From the NCBI GenBank assembly GCA_009760855.2, contig WPIO01000092.1, positions 62,001-126,000 of the forward strand: DNA of 64,000 nucleotides, read 5' to 3'. Within the stretch, counting starts at the first letter, position 1, and each line of letters opens with the position of its first letter. Made by a program: the position numbers and the translations under genes. The notes below the pieces were generated by a model. The model was given only the letters and a program-made list of their open reading frames with translations, searched no databases and had not been told where the DNA came from. Shown here piece by piece: positions 1 to 12,300 of the stretch. The DNA comes from Cristatella mucedo (Eukaryota; Bryozoa; Phylactolaemata; Cristatellidae).

Positions 1-198
1 CTTCTATCCGATATCGCGAATACAGTTGAGCGAATTATTTCACGGTCTACGGTCTGCGATACTCGCGACGCTATCTAGTACAGCGGCACACGATAGGCTA
101 TCGCTCTCTGAAAGTGGCGGTAAGAAAAGCACCTGAAGCTGGGGGCGGGGCGAGTGCCAAGTGGTTGGCCGCTGCTGCTGCGGTGCTGCCGCTGTGCG

Positions 199-232
<34 letters not shown>

Positions 233-244
233 GTACTCGACAAA
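1..244 (+). promoter_or_regulatory. Presumed 5' UTR / promoter-proximal region of MANBA
   Basis: This is the stretch directly before the MANBA start codon. It is GC-rich and ends in an uninterrupted (CT)n tract at about 202-230, only 15 bp before the ATG. No TATA box is obvious. The assignment as 5' UTR or core promoter rests on position only. More promoter may lie outside the window. Confidence 0.45.
202..230. repeat. (CT)n microsatellite upstream of MANBA start
   Basis: About 14 uninterrupted CT units end 15 bp before the ATG. A CT/GA tract here could affect promoter structure or the 5' UTR. It also creates low-complexity open frames on both strands, which are not genes. Confidence 0.9.
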
Positions 245-362
245 ATGAAAATGAACCTTCCGACGCATCTTGTGCCGCTAGTGTTGCTCCAGATAGCGAC
301 TGTTCTGTGTGTCGACGAAATAAGTCTGAACGGCCAATGGGACGTGTACGGCGGCGGCACCG
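245..362 (+). CDS. MANBA: MANBA exon 1 (signal peptide)
   Basis: The exon starts at ATG 245 and ends at donor GTAGGC (363) in phase 1. It encodes a signal peptide with core [14 protein letters not shown], followed by the first mature residues [12 protein letters not shown]. The W-x-V pattern matches the start of the GH2 N-terminal domain. Confidence 0.93.
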
Positions 363-3300
363 GTAGGCCCTCCTCGCGGGTCGAGCGAGCGCGGCGATTA
401 TTGCCTGCGAGCAGCTTTTAGCTTCGGTGTGCGCACTGCGCGCGTCGTCGCCATCGCGCCAACTGCGCTTTCCGACTCGCTGTTTCAATTTCATTCTCAT
501 TTTCCTCTTAGTTCCGCGAACGCGGCGTGGCTTGTGCGAGTGTAGGGACGTGGAACGCCCCTAACGGTGAGGGGCGGGGGGAATCTGTGCGAAGCGGCAT
601 CCGCTCCAGCTGCTTTTCAGCTCCGCTACTTTTTGTGCCACCAGTTAGTGTGCCAACAGTTGCGCTCGAACGGAAATTCTAAACCGAACAGCGAAGGTCA
701 AACGGCAGCCGCCACGCTGCAGTTCGCGTGGCTCGCCTGCGTACACCGAGCGCTGGCGACGTGCGGCCGATGAGTGACATCGTCGCAGGCGCTCGGCGTC
801 GGCGTTCTCGATACTTGGCAGCAGACGAAGCTTCCTTTTTTTCGGGCCAACTTTTAGGCGTCATGCTGCCTGAGTGGTTGCTATTCCGGCACCGCTCGTG
901 TCGGTGGACTGCCGAAATCCTCCACGTTAACGTAGCGCCTCAGGGGTGCGCAGCAAACTCAGGGAGAGTGCCACGCACAGCGACGCATCGTTTACAGCTC
1001 GAGCTTAGCGCGAAAGGCTCGACTGAGCTTCTCGTTTCCTTCGACCTCCGAGCATCGTCTGCTTCTTGCGCCGCCTCTTGTCGGTGCGGCAGCCGCTTGG
1101 AAAGACGAGACTCGGTCGGGAGGCTCGGTCGGGAGTTCGTCGTTCTTTATCCGATGCACGATGTACTTGGCACGTCGCATGCACTTCGGTCACTGTAAAA
1201 AGCGTTTGATGCGTGCTTGCAGAAGTATTGCCATTGGAACGGCTTTATTCTGACTTGCATGTATCGCTGTGCAATCGAATTCTAAATTAAAATGGAGCGT
1301 CTGCTCGATCGCTTGTTGCAATGCATTGATAAGCTTGATGCCACAGGAAACTGAGGTTGCATTTATTTTTTGCTTTATTGCATACGTATACTACCGATGC
1401 AGTAACTCGAATGCAGTTCGTAACCAGCAATTATTAGTTGGCAGACATTTCGACTAGTCAACCTTGCAAAATGTCTATTTGTAGCTGCACACATTGTGGG
1501 AACTGTTCCCGGAAGCATGTACACTGCTCTTTTGGAGAAAGCAATTATTGAAGATCCATACTACCGTTTCAATGATATTGAATACCAAGATATCTCACTG
1601 GGCAACTGGATCTACTCGAGGTCTTTTCAATGTGAGTACAGGAAGGCCTGCTCGGCATCCACCCCCTAAGCAGATGCAGCAAGTCTAAGCAAAGCTGTTC
1701 GTGTGCTTCTTTAATCTTGCTTGGACCGTCACACTTTGTGCAGTGAGCCAAGAAGTCGTCAGCAGGAAGCACGTGCTACTTGTCCTGGACGGTGTGGACA
1801 CGGTGGCTGTCGTTAGTGTCAATGGTCAGTTAGCTGGCATGACGTCGAACATGTTCGTCAGATACTCGTTTGAAATTGGCCACCTGGTACAGGTAGGGCA
1901 CAGCTCATCTCCCTGATCTTACCATGCCCTGAACGCTGACCCCTGAGCTAGTCCACAGCTTGGTGCACTTGTCGAATGAGACTCAATGAAGAGATCAGGC
2001 TCTTCCTTCTTGTGTGTAGGCTGGAACTAACAACGTCACTCTATCCTTTGAGTCTGCCGTAAAGTATGCAGCAGCAGCTGCATCGACCTATCCGTATCAT
2101 CATGTGCCGCCAGACTGTCCGCCGCCGGAGCAGCACGGCCAGTGTCACGTTAACTTCATTCGAAAAGAGCAATGCTCTTTCAGCTGGGATTGGGGACCGT
2201 CATTTCCGACGCAAGGCATATGGTACGTTTTGGCTTGGTGGCTTGAGATGCTAAGCTGTGAGGCTCAAGGTATACGTCCATCGATCAAGTGCCAATGCTG
2301 CCAATGTCCACCAGTGTTGAGCTGCCATTCTTTTTTGGGCAGCTGGTAAGTAATGACGTGCTGTTGATCCCTGTCGCGATCTCTTTTTGATTTGTTGAAG
2401 CCAATGGTGTGCTCAAATGCCAGACCTTATTCTTGAGAGCTGCACATTTTGCTAGTTGCTCTCACCCACCAGTTACAGGTTGCGCTGGCACAGTGCAGTG
2501 TGGTACTATGCAACTTGCACTTGTACTGGGACTTTGAATGCACACTTATCCTTCAGTCAGGAGAAAAAATTTCTTCCGGAACAGACTAAGCAAGCCAACT
2601 ATTGCGCAAGTATCCGTGACTTTACTTCTGATCCCATTGTAGAGCTGGCATACTGAGCTTGCTCCACCGGCCGAATTTCCGGGTGACAAGGCCGTAGGAA
2701 CGATCAAGCCAGCAGCAGACATGTCTGCACGGCTCAATTCGGCCTACTTTTTATTTTGCTGCATAGCATTGCCCAAATTGGGGCCTGCAAAACACGGATA
2801 TCATGATCCAAGTTGATCGACGCATTTGTGACATTCCGTATCGACTTATGTCACTCGACTGCCGTCACGATTCAGCTATGCTTCTCACTTTCTCTTTGTT
2901 GCGTGAGATGAAACTACCGTAGGCATACCGGAAGCCGCTTAGGCTGGGAGTGTGCTATAGAAAACACCCAATTAGTATTTGTGGCTTTGTAGAGTCACAC
3001 ACAGAGATACATAAACTCACTACCTGCAGGTCTCCCTCCTTGTGCAATAAGGCGCTTATAGTTGATGCAAAACTCGGCAGCCAGGCTTGTTTGTCGGTCG
3101 TGAATAATAATAATAATAATAATACACTTGATAAAGTGCCCTCAGAGAACCCAATCTCTTTCTAGGCGCTTTACATTTGCTGCAAAGGAACACGATCAAA
3201 CGGTGAGTGGAAATATCATGCTTGATGGACAACATGAATAACTTGGTTAGGGGTGACTGCACAGGGTCAGCACGCAAGTTTGGTTAGTGGCAACATGCAA

Positions 3301-6300
3301 CAGTGTCAGCACATATAAGCACATAAAGGAAGAATCTCAGGGACCCACTAAATGCTGTCCTAAATAGGTGCGTTTTTAATTTCTTTTTAATTGTGGTCAA
3401 GTAAGGGGATGTCGTGATGGAAGTCGGGAGGGAGTTCCAGGCTTTGGGAGAATACGAACTAAAGGCACAGTCTCCGAATGATTTGAGGTATGTACGAGGT
3501 ATAGGTAAACCGTTGGTTTCCGAAAAGCAGGTGGTACGATACTTGGCCTCGTGGGACAGTAGATCTGATAGGTAGGCTGGAGCCAAAGAATGAAGGGACC
3601 TGAAAGTGAGTGACAAAACCTTAAAGTCGATACGTTGCTTGACTAATAGCCAGTGCAGGTCGGTGAGAAGTGGGGTGATGTGGCAACTGCGACTCTCACG
3701 ACAGATAAGCCTAGCTGCAGAGTTTTGCACCCACTGTAAGCGCCTGATTGCACATGCTGGTAGACCAGCAAGCAGTGAGTTACAGAAGTCAAGACTGGAT
3801 GTCACAAATGCATGGACCAACTTGGATGTGGTATCCATATCTAAACAAGCCCGAATTTTATCAATGTTATGTATCTGAAAGTAGGTAGACTTGATTGTGG
3901 AGCTGATGTGGTGTCTAACGAAAGATCACTTTGGAACGTGACACCTAGGTTTCGTGCAGATTCAACAGGAGGTATGCTGGCAGAGCCGATTTTGAGCGTG
4001 AGTCTTCCCAATTTCTTAATCACACTTGGTTTGCCCATAATTAGTAAGTTACTTCTATCACCATTTAATTTAAGAAATTTGCTGCCATCCACGTGCGGAT
4101 GTCATCAATACATGCAGCAAGGAAGTTGAGAGAATTCGACGTGCTCGAAGCTGGGAGGGATCAAAACAAAATTACAACTGAGTGTCATCTGCATGGAAGT
4201 GCAAGGCTAAATTGTGCTGGGCAACCACAGCTGCAAGAGTGAAGAGTATAAACCGTGAAAAGAACCGGACCTAGCACGGAGCCCTGAGGTACCCCATATT
4301 TCAGGGGTCCCTCGGATGATCTTTGTCCATTCACATCAACACTCTGGAGTCTCCCACTTAGATAGGACTTGAACCATTGCAGCGCAGTGCCAGTGATGCC
4401 CAGGGGAGATGAGAGGCGCTCTAGAAGAACTTTGTGATCGATAGTATCAAAAGCTGCCGAAAGATCGAGCAAAACAAGCAGAGACACTCTACCTATGTGC
4501 ATTCCTAAGTAGGTCGTTGTACACCTTCAGCAATGCTGATTCTGTGGTGTGATTAGCTCTACAGCCAGACTGGAACTTACTAGCAAGGCTCGAAATTTCA
4601 ATATATGAGTTTAGCTGGTCCGCCACGACCAGCTCCAGTGTCTATGATAGGAATAATAGAAGGGAAACTGGGAGGTAGTTGCTCAAGTTCTCTTGATCTA
4701 GTCTAGCTTTCTTGAGAAGTGGCCTGACTGCAGCTTTTTTGAAAGGTGCTGCGACATGACCGGAGGCTTATGACATATTAATGATTTGAGTTAAGCATGA
4801 CAGCGGCAGATCAATGCACCTCTCCCTTTTTCCGATGTGATTGCCAAGCACAATTTAGGCTTTCACTTCTATGCGGATGACACTCAGTCGTACCTTTGCT
4901 TTGATCCCTCCCAGCCTTCGAGCACCTCGAATTCTCTCAACTCCCATGCTGCATATATTGATGACATCTGTACATGGATAGCAGCAAATTTCTTAAATTA
5001 AATGATGATAGAAGTAACTTACTAGTTATTTACTTTTTAATTTTTTGATCTATTACTATCAAATTTGGTACTGCCTCACTTTTGGGAATTTTGGTCTTTA
5101 TGTCATGTTCATATGAAATTTAATTTTCACTATTATCTACATTTTACCATGCGCATTTGTTTTTCTGTGGCTCTCTGTCTATTATCTATCGCTGGCTAGG
5201 AAATCAGCAATGAATACCATGTGTGTGCATGCGATCTTAACATTTATTGTGTTTTTGAATAACAGTCCTCAAACTTGTTCAGTGGCAGACTTTGTGCATA
5301 CATGCCGAAACGGCATCCGGTTCCTCACATTACATAGATATAATATTCATTCTGATAGAATATGCCATCTGTCGTTCGGTTTGCACACGCAGAGAGCCAG
5401 CCGATGAGTAACACCCACAGTTATGCGTCGCACGAAGCAGAGGGGAGCACGACTTCCTTCGCCTCTTTCTCATCAGCTCGACTCTCTTCTCCTCGACTTC
5501 CCCTGTCTCCTCGTCGACCCCGATGATTCATCGAGGAGGACCACAACTGTGCACAGGCCGACCCTGATTGTGAATCCACCATCTGTTCACCATCGGGTTA
5601 CCGGCCTGTGTCCACACCACATCACAGGCAGACCACTGCTGCTGGTCACCGGCCCCTCTCGGTGATGCTCCTAGCAGCTGTTCACCAGCGGCTTATCAGA
5701 GGAGCCTGCATACAATCTACAGACTACACCATCACCATTCTTTCACAGGATTAGGTCACTGTGTCCCCGACTATGACCAGAGCCAAATACATTAATTTTC
5801 TTTGCACCTCGTTTGGATGGCACGTGACAGCATCACCCATGCAAATTCTATAGCTTTGCTCGTGTTGCCTATAACTGCCTTTTTTTTGGGGGGGGGGGGA
5901 AGCAGCTGTATGGCAATGACCTGCCATGTTCTTTTTCGGAATCCCCTGTCTCATGTCCGTGGTACTTTTCGCACCAACTCACTTCTCTGTGCCGAGGTGA
6001 CATCTGCTTCTCTGGTATTCGGCAGCCCCGAGGGTTTCGAAACCCTAAGCAAAGTGGTTGCCGATTCATATTATCTTTTTTTTGCATTTAGGGTCAAACA
6101 GCTGCCTTTAAGCACCGACGAAAGGAACGAGCTGGGAATGAACACTAACAGCAACGGCTGGCCGCTAAAGCAGTGACTAAAGACTATCTAAAAAAGACCA
6201 TCTAAGCACATAACAAAGACGAATGCACATCTAAAACATACTATCTAAATACATAATAAATAATAGAGATTATCAAAAAATTGAAAAGGGGGCAGACGAA

Positions 6301-9300
6301 GGTTGCCCTCGTGAGCTCTGGTTAAGCTCAGTGGTAAAGTGCTCACCTTTGACTATCGAGGTCGTGGTCTCGAGCCATGCGGCATATGAGTGGCCTCTGG
6401 ATAGAGGTTAAGTTTTCTCAGGACGCTATACAAATGAATTATGAGCTGGTGACATTTTCTACATAGCAGCGAAGGCAGTGCTTTGGATAGGGTTGTCTAG
6501 TAAGTCAGTGCATGGTGGAAGTATTGTTTCACGTTGATAGGAAGAATGTCACCATTCGTGCTTACGATTCGGCTGTGCTCACCGAAGTGATGGCCAGCGT
6601 TTTACAAGGTACGTGCTGCTGGCCGGTCGAGAGCAATGCACAGGAAATGCATCTGGCAAATGTACTGCTAAGCATCAGGTTGCAGCCTTGCAGCTTTTTA
6701 GTCTTTTGTTCTTCCTGATATTTTTTGGTCGACATTGATGAGCCAATATGACTTTTGGCTGTGGTTGAAAGGTCACGGCCTCACCTCACTTCACTTGTAT
6801 TTGCCCGTGACAGTAAGATCTTATTGTAAATAAGAAAGTAAAGTTAAGTTGATCAAGCAGCCTGATTTATATCGCCGTGGAAGAGCCTTAGCGGCTGTTG
6901 CCCTGCTTGAAGTGGGCAATACAGGATTTCCTGTAGCAGTTCTCGAACCCACGATCTGGAACGTGAAGTGCAAGCACCTTGCCCGGACTGCTAAGACCAG
7001 AGGCAATCCTTCTGCACTTAAAGGTTTAATGGCCCTTCAACATCTTTTAACTCCTCTTCAGCTTTTATCGACCTTTGCACTTGAATGGCAGATACATTTT
7101 TTAAATTGAATAACGAGAAAATATATGTTTTGCTTGTATGGGCTACAATAGTTAGCATGTTATTACACCAATCGCAGATGTACTTTCTTTCCTGCCAATG
7201 CCTAGAAGGAGACTTAGTGCTCAAATAGTTCTCTGTACAATTTGGACTTTGCCTTTGCCAAAACGGATTGATGCAACCTACAATAATCCTTAAATGCCTA
7301 GCGATGGACAGCTAGTCCTGACTTTTTTTGGTGGCTTCTCAAGTCTATATTTAACATTCGTTGCTCTTTTTATGTATGCATTGTCATATTTTAGTTTCTG
7401 TCTAGCCTGCAATATCTATATGATGTGTTTAGTGGTGCATAAATATGGGTTCACAGCTTAGCCAAATTTCTTACGACTAGTGGAAATCCTTGCCAGCAAC
7501 ACTCTGATGCACGTGTGTTCTCACCCTAAGATCCACTTATTTAGTGACATATTCTTGAGCAGCAGCCAAGTGTTATGCTACTCTGCAAATACTTTTATTG
7601 AGAATATGAGGAAGCTCAGTTTTGTTGTACCCATTTCTAGGGATCCATCAATGTGACTAATTCGTGCTGGTGTGGCAGCCACGGTGTTGCTGACCGGCAA
7701 ATCATGGCGAAAATTGTGCCTGTTTAATGTTGCCTCATTTTAGGCAGAGAATAACAAGCATTTATTCTGTCTCAATCTAGTTCAGGCTTAGCAGTACTGT
7801 TATTAGTTGACTCATCACTGCTTTCGCATTCTGGTCCAGTAGTACAAGAGTGGACTTTTTTCTTTCTATGCCTACACGTTGCTAAAATTTATCTGACACA
7901 CTGGTGGTCAGGTGAGAGGATGGCAGAGCCTGATGTGTGATGTGATTGAGCTTCATCGGGATCATCATCAAAATGAATGAATGAATGCATGAATTCAGAG
8001 CAGGTTGGCAGCGATTGCAATAGTAAGGCTGACCGAAATGCCGGACTTGTACGGAGGGGGTGAATGGGGCTCTCCGACCACCACTTGTTTCTTATTTCCT
8101 GCTTATCTTCTTATTGAACTAAATCCTACGGTGCCAAGGGCAAGCATCTTAGCGGCTGCTCATCCCATGCTAATCCCATGTCGTGCTGCTGCTGGTTTCT
8201 GGCTGCATTATGAAAACTCATCCGCAGTTCTGAAGATTTTAGCACCGTCAGTGAATATATACAGGTACCTACTAGTAAACATGCTTGACTGCCTTCTCAG
8301 GGCCAGATGGTGACTGGTCGATCAAAGTGACTGCCTTCTTCGACGATGTCGATTCTGGTACCAGCGATATCTTGGTCGAGGCACAGTTGCCTGAATTGCA
8401 AATCTCCAACAAGTCCTCAGCTAGCTCTTCCATGCCCTCCTCTGTCGAGCTCTGGCTGCATGTTCCGGGCAAGGTAGGTTAGCATGGCACTGCATGGCTA
8501 CGACCAGCAATTACCGTGCTGTGAAGTAAATGCAGCTCGCGTGTGCATGTTCACAATGAGCTTTGCGACATCAATGATAGTAGTGAGGATTGCACCTACA
8601 GCAGTGCAGGCAGATTCCCCATCGGCCCTGACCGGTGTAAGTCGAGCCGCGGGCACTGTCTTCGGTTGCTGACTGCAAATGAAAAACAATGGTGGCAGCT
8701 CGTAGCGCAATGGTATTTGGATTTTAGATATGCATTTTCAGGCAGCCTTGATTTGGCTCTGGTCTGTAGTAGCTTGTTGCCAGCCAAGGCTTTAAGCCCA
8801 CGGTGAGCCATAATGGCACACTAGGTTAGGCGGTTGCTTTTCACGACATCGGTCCCGAGGTCATGGGTTCGAATCCTACGGTAGGCGATGCTTTATCACC
8901 GCTGCAAGCAGTGGTTGCGTTAGCTCAATTGGCGGAAAATTAGGGAAGGGAGGCAGACTAAAAGTTACGAGGTCACTTCTCACTCTAGGCTAACTTTTAC
9001 TGCTCTGGGGTTCCCATAGCAGCCTGCCTTGGGTCTTTCTGTGTTGCTGCATGGAGAAAATTCTTCATTGCACCATAAGCCCTATGTATACATACATCAG
9101 AAGAAATTCTGCATTATACTAGCTGATTTAACAGCCTCTTTTGTGTAGGAACAGAAAAGCCTTTACGGCTATCGCCAATAGCACTAAAAGCTTTATTCAG
9201 AAGACTTCTTCTATAGCTAGCCATCGCATCTGATCCCTATGTAAGGTTAGAAGCTGTCTTCCACAGTGGCTTGCAAACAATTTAACTAGCTCCTTAGTTA

Positions 9301-12300
9301 TGTCTCGGCTTGATTATTGTAATTTCCTTTTGGCTGGGCTACCAAAGAAAGCAACTAGGCCACTGCAGCTGGCTATGAATATGGCTGCAAGACTAGTTTT
9401 CAAGTCCCAGAGGTTTGACCACATGTCTCCTTTACTAAAAGAGCTAGGATGGCTGCTGGTTGATCAACGGATACAGAGCAAAGTTCTTACGGTAACCCAC
9501 AAGAACCCACAAGACCCGCCACGGCTTGGCTCCTCCATACCTAGCTGAACTGCTGCATCAGTTTCAGCCTCTTCGTGTCCTCAGGTCCTGTGTGGACAAT
9601 AAATTAGCTGCGCCATTCCTCTGCTTAAAGACCGTTGGCAACAGAATCTTTAGCTCTGCAGGTCCTAGGCTGTGGAACTCGCTTCCACAATTTTTACGCA
9701 ACGACAACTACTCTCCTGCTGCCGACTATGGCTCATCCTTTTCAGCGGTCCCGAGCTGTTACTTCCATGCTACTCACTACCTCAACTGCTCTCCTGACTC
9801 TGCTATGCTTCCCACTTTCTTTTTGTTGCGTGAGACGAAGTCTGTTGGCTACCGAATGCATACCGAAAGCTGCCTAGGCTGTGAGTGCGCTATACAAAAC
9901 TCTCCTGCGTAACACCCACATGGTCTTTATGACTTTGTGGAGTTACAGATGGAGATACATTACATTACCGCTTGCAACGGCAATAAAGGATCGCCCATCG
10001 CAGGGCTCGGTCGTGAAAAGCAACTGCCTTACCTAGTGTACCATCACGGCTCACCATTAAACCCATTTACCATCAAAATTGTATGCATACCGATAGATTT
10101 TGGTTAGATAGTATGCAAACCAGGAATTTTTGACTGGTGGGTCTCAAATAGCAGCACAAAAACTTGTCGACCTTGCTGGTAGATCGATAGAACTTTGTAG
10201 CTGACATTGTCATTTTCAGAATGCCGTATATAGTCGTAGTAAATATTGTGACTAGAGTGCATGTTTGGCACGATTGCAGTGAAACAAATACAAAAATTAA
10301 GCTGGTGAGGTGTGAGGATTGGTGAGTCGTTATTGCACACTAGGTAAGGTGGTTGCTTTCACGACCTCGGTCCCGAGGTCGTGGTTTCGATTCCTGCGTG
10401 GGCGATCCAATATCGCCACTGCAAGCGGTGGTGATAGCCATAAAGGCTCTTCTGTCGCTATACAAAAGGACTGTTTAATCAGCTAGGATTTATTTATTTA
10501 TTTATCAGGCAGGTGTGAATCATTGAACGGAGGTGCCACTGGCTGGTTGTCATTAGTAGACTCCCAAGTTCTCAGCGATTACAGAACAGATTGAGCTGCA
10601 TGGTCAATACTTGAATAAGATCGTGCTGCACCTAGTCAGAAAAGCCACCATCAGAGATTGAGAACACATTCAAAAATGAAAAATGAGAGCCAAAGGCTAG
10701 CATCAGACAACTGCCTGTTTCAAAAAATTATTTGGAAGTGTCAAGGAGTGAGCTAAATTGGCTCTCTTCGGATCACCATTACTAAATTGCTGCCGTCAAG
10801 TTGTGGATAGCTTCGCCAACTATGACAAATCTTTCGGTTCTAGCAGTGCAGACAGTGCAAATAATTGAAGCTGCAATAACCGGCTCAGCAAACATTTGCG
10901 TTGAATTTACCTTTTGCATAGCACAAGGGCTGAGTAGTCAATCTTAGAGATATAATACAACAATGCATTTGACATAACATCCTCAGAGAGCTCAATCTCT
11001 TTCTAGGCACTTTACAGCTTCTGCAAAGGAAGCACGATCGAATGGCTAGTGGTAACGTGTTCAATATACAGCAAGAGTAACATGGTTAAGGGTGACATAC
11101 TCAGGGTCAGCATGCACGTTTAGTAGTGGCAGCATGTACAGTGTCAGCACGCATAAACCAATAAATAGCGAATTACAAGGACCCACTAAATGCTGTGATA
11201 AATAGATGTTTGTAGTTTCTTTTTAAATGTGGACCAGTCAGGAGATGTCGTGACACAATTTGGAAGTGAGTTCCAGGCTTTAGGAGTATACAAATTAAAG
11301 GCATGGTCTCCAAAGGATTTGAAATTTGTTCGAGGTTTAGGTAAACAGTTACATTCCGAAAAGCAGGTGGGACGATGGTGGGGGAGTAGATCTGATAGGT
11401 AGGCTGGAGCCAAAGAATGAATGGACCTGAAAGTGAGTGACAAAACCTTGAAGTCGATGCATTGCTTGACTGGGAGCCAGTGCAGGTCGGCAAGAAGTGG
11501 TGTGATGTGGAAACTGCGATGCTCACGACAGACAAGCCTAGCTGCAGAATTTTGCACCGGGTGTAATCGCCTGATTGCACAGGCCGCTAGACCAGCAAGC
11601 AGTGAATGGGACATGTAATCGGCTTCTATCTGTTCGGAGCACCACCCAGCCTTGGTACATGTCGTGTGAATTTCTAAATTGGAGGCATAGTTGCATATCA
11701 TTTGGTCTAGTCATGTCAATCCCAATGTGCCAAGCTAAGAGGGGTTCATTTTTATTCCACACGAACCTGCTAATGACTCGCCGGGTTTCTGACATTTACG
11801 TTTTTGCTTATTCACAAATACGGACCGATTGAAGGCCATCGGCTGTCTTACTGAAAACAGAAACATTCTGATTTGAGCAGGGAATGATCCAACGTCAGGT
11901 TTTCAAGTCCATTGGGATACCGATTGACTATCGAAACTAGCATGTCAGTACTCTCAACAGTTAGTGTAAAGCCTTGGCTTTAAATGACAAGTCTTTATTC
12001 CTAAGAAGGTCGTTGTGCACGCGAAGCAATGCTGAGTCGGTCGAGTGATTTGCTCTAAAGATAGACTGGAATTTGCATGCTAGGTTTGAGGTAGCAATGT
12101 AAGAGTTCAACTGGCCTGCCACAACTCGTTCCAGTGTCTTTGATAGGAAAGGTAAAAGAGAGACTGATTGGAAGTTGTTGTTTAAGTTCTCTTGGTATGG
12201 TTTTGCTTTCTTAATTAGTGGCATCACTATAGTCTTTTTGAAAGTTGCAGGGACATGACCTGAGGCTAAGGACATTTATTATGTGATTTATGCATGGCAG

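Noticed and set aside
728-1198. 156-residue open frame in MANBA intron 1
   Set aside because: It lies between two well-defined exons, has arginine-rich GC-driven composition and no domain.
3105-3122. CRISPR-like or regulatory trinucleotide arrays
   Set aside because: The (AAT)n/(ATT)n runs are LINE 3' tails. There is no repeat-spacer structure anywhere in the window.
4030-5029. Single twin-primed L2 insertion
   Set aside because: The plus and minus parts cover the same element segment instead of abutting, so twin priming alone does not fit.
10383-10393. Functional tRNA genes at B-box motifs (also 8866, 12411, 37201)
   Set aside because: No full cloverleaf can be drawn. The motifs are embedded in repeated SINE bodies with LINE-like tails.
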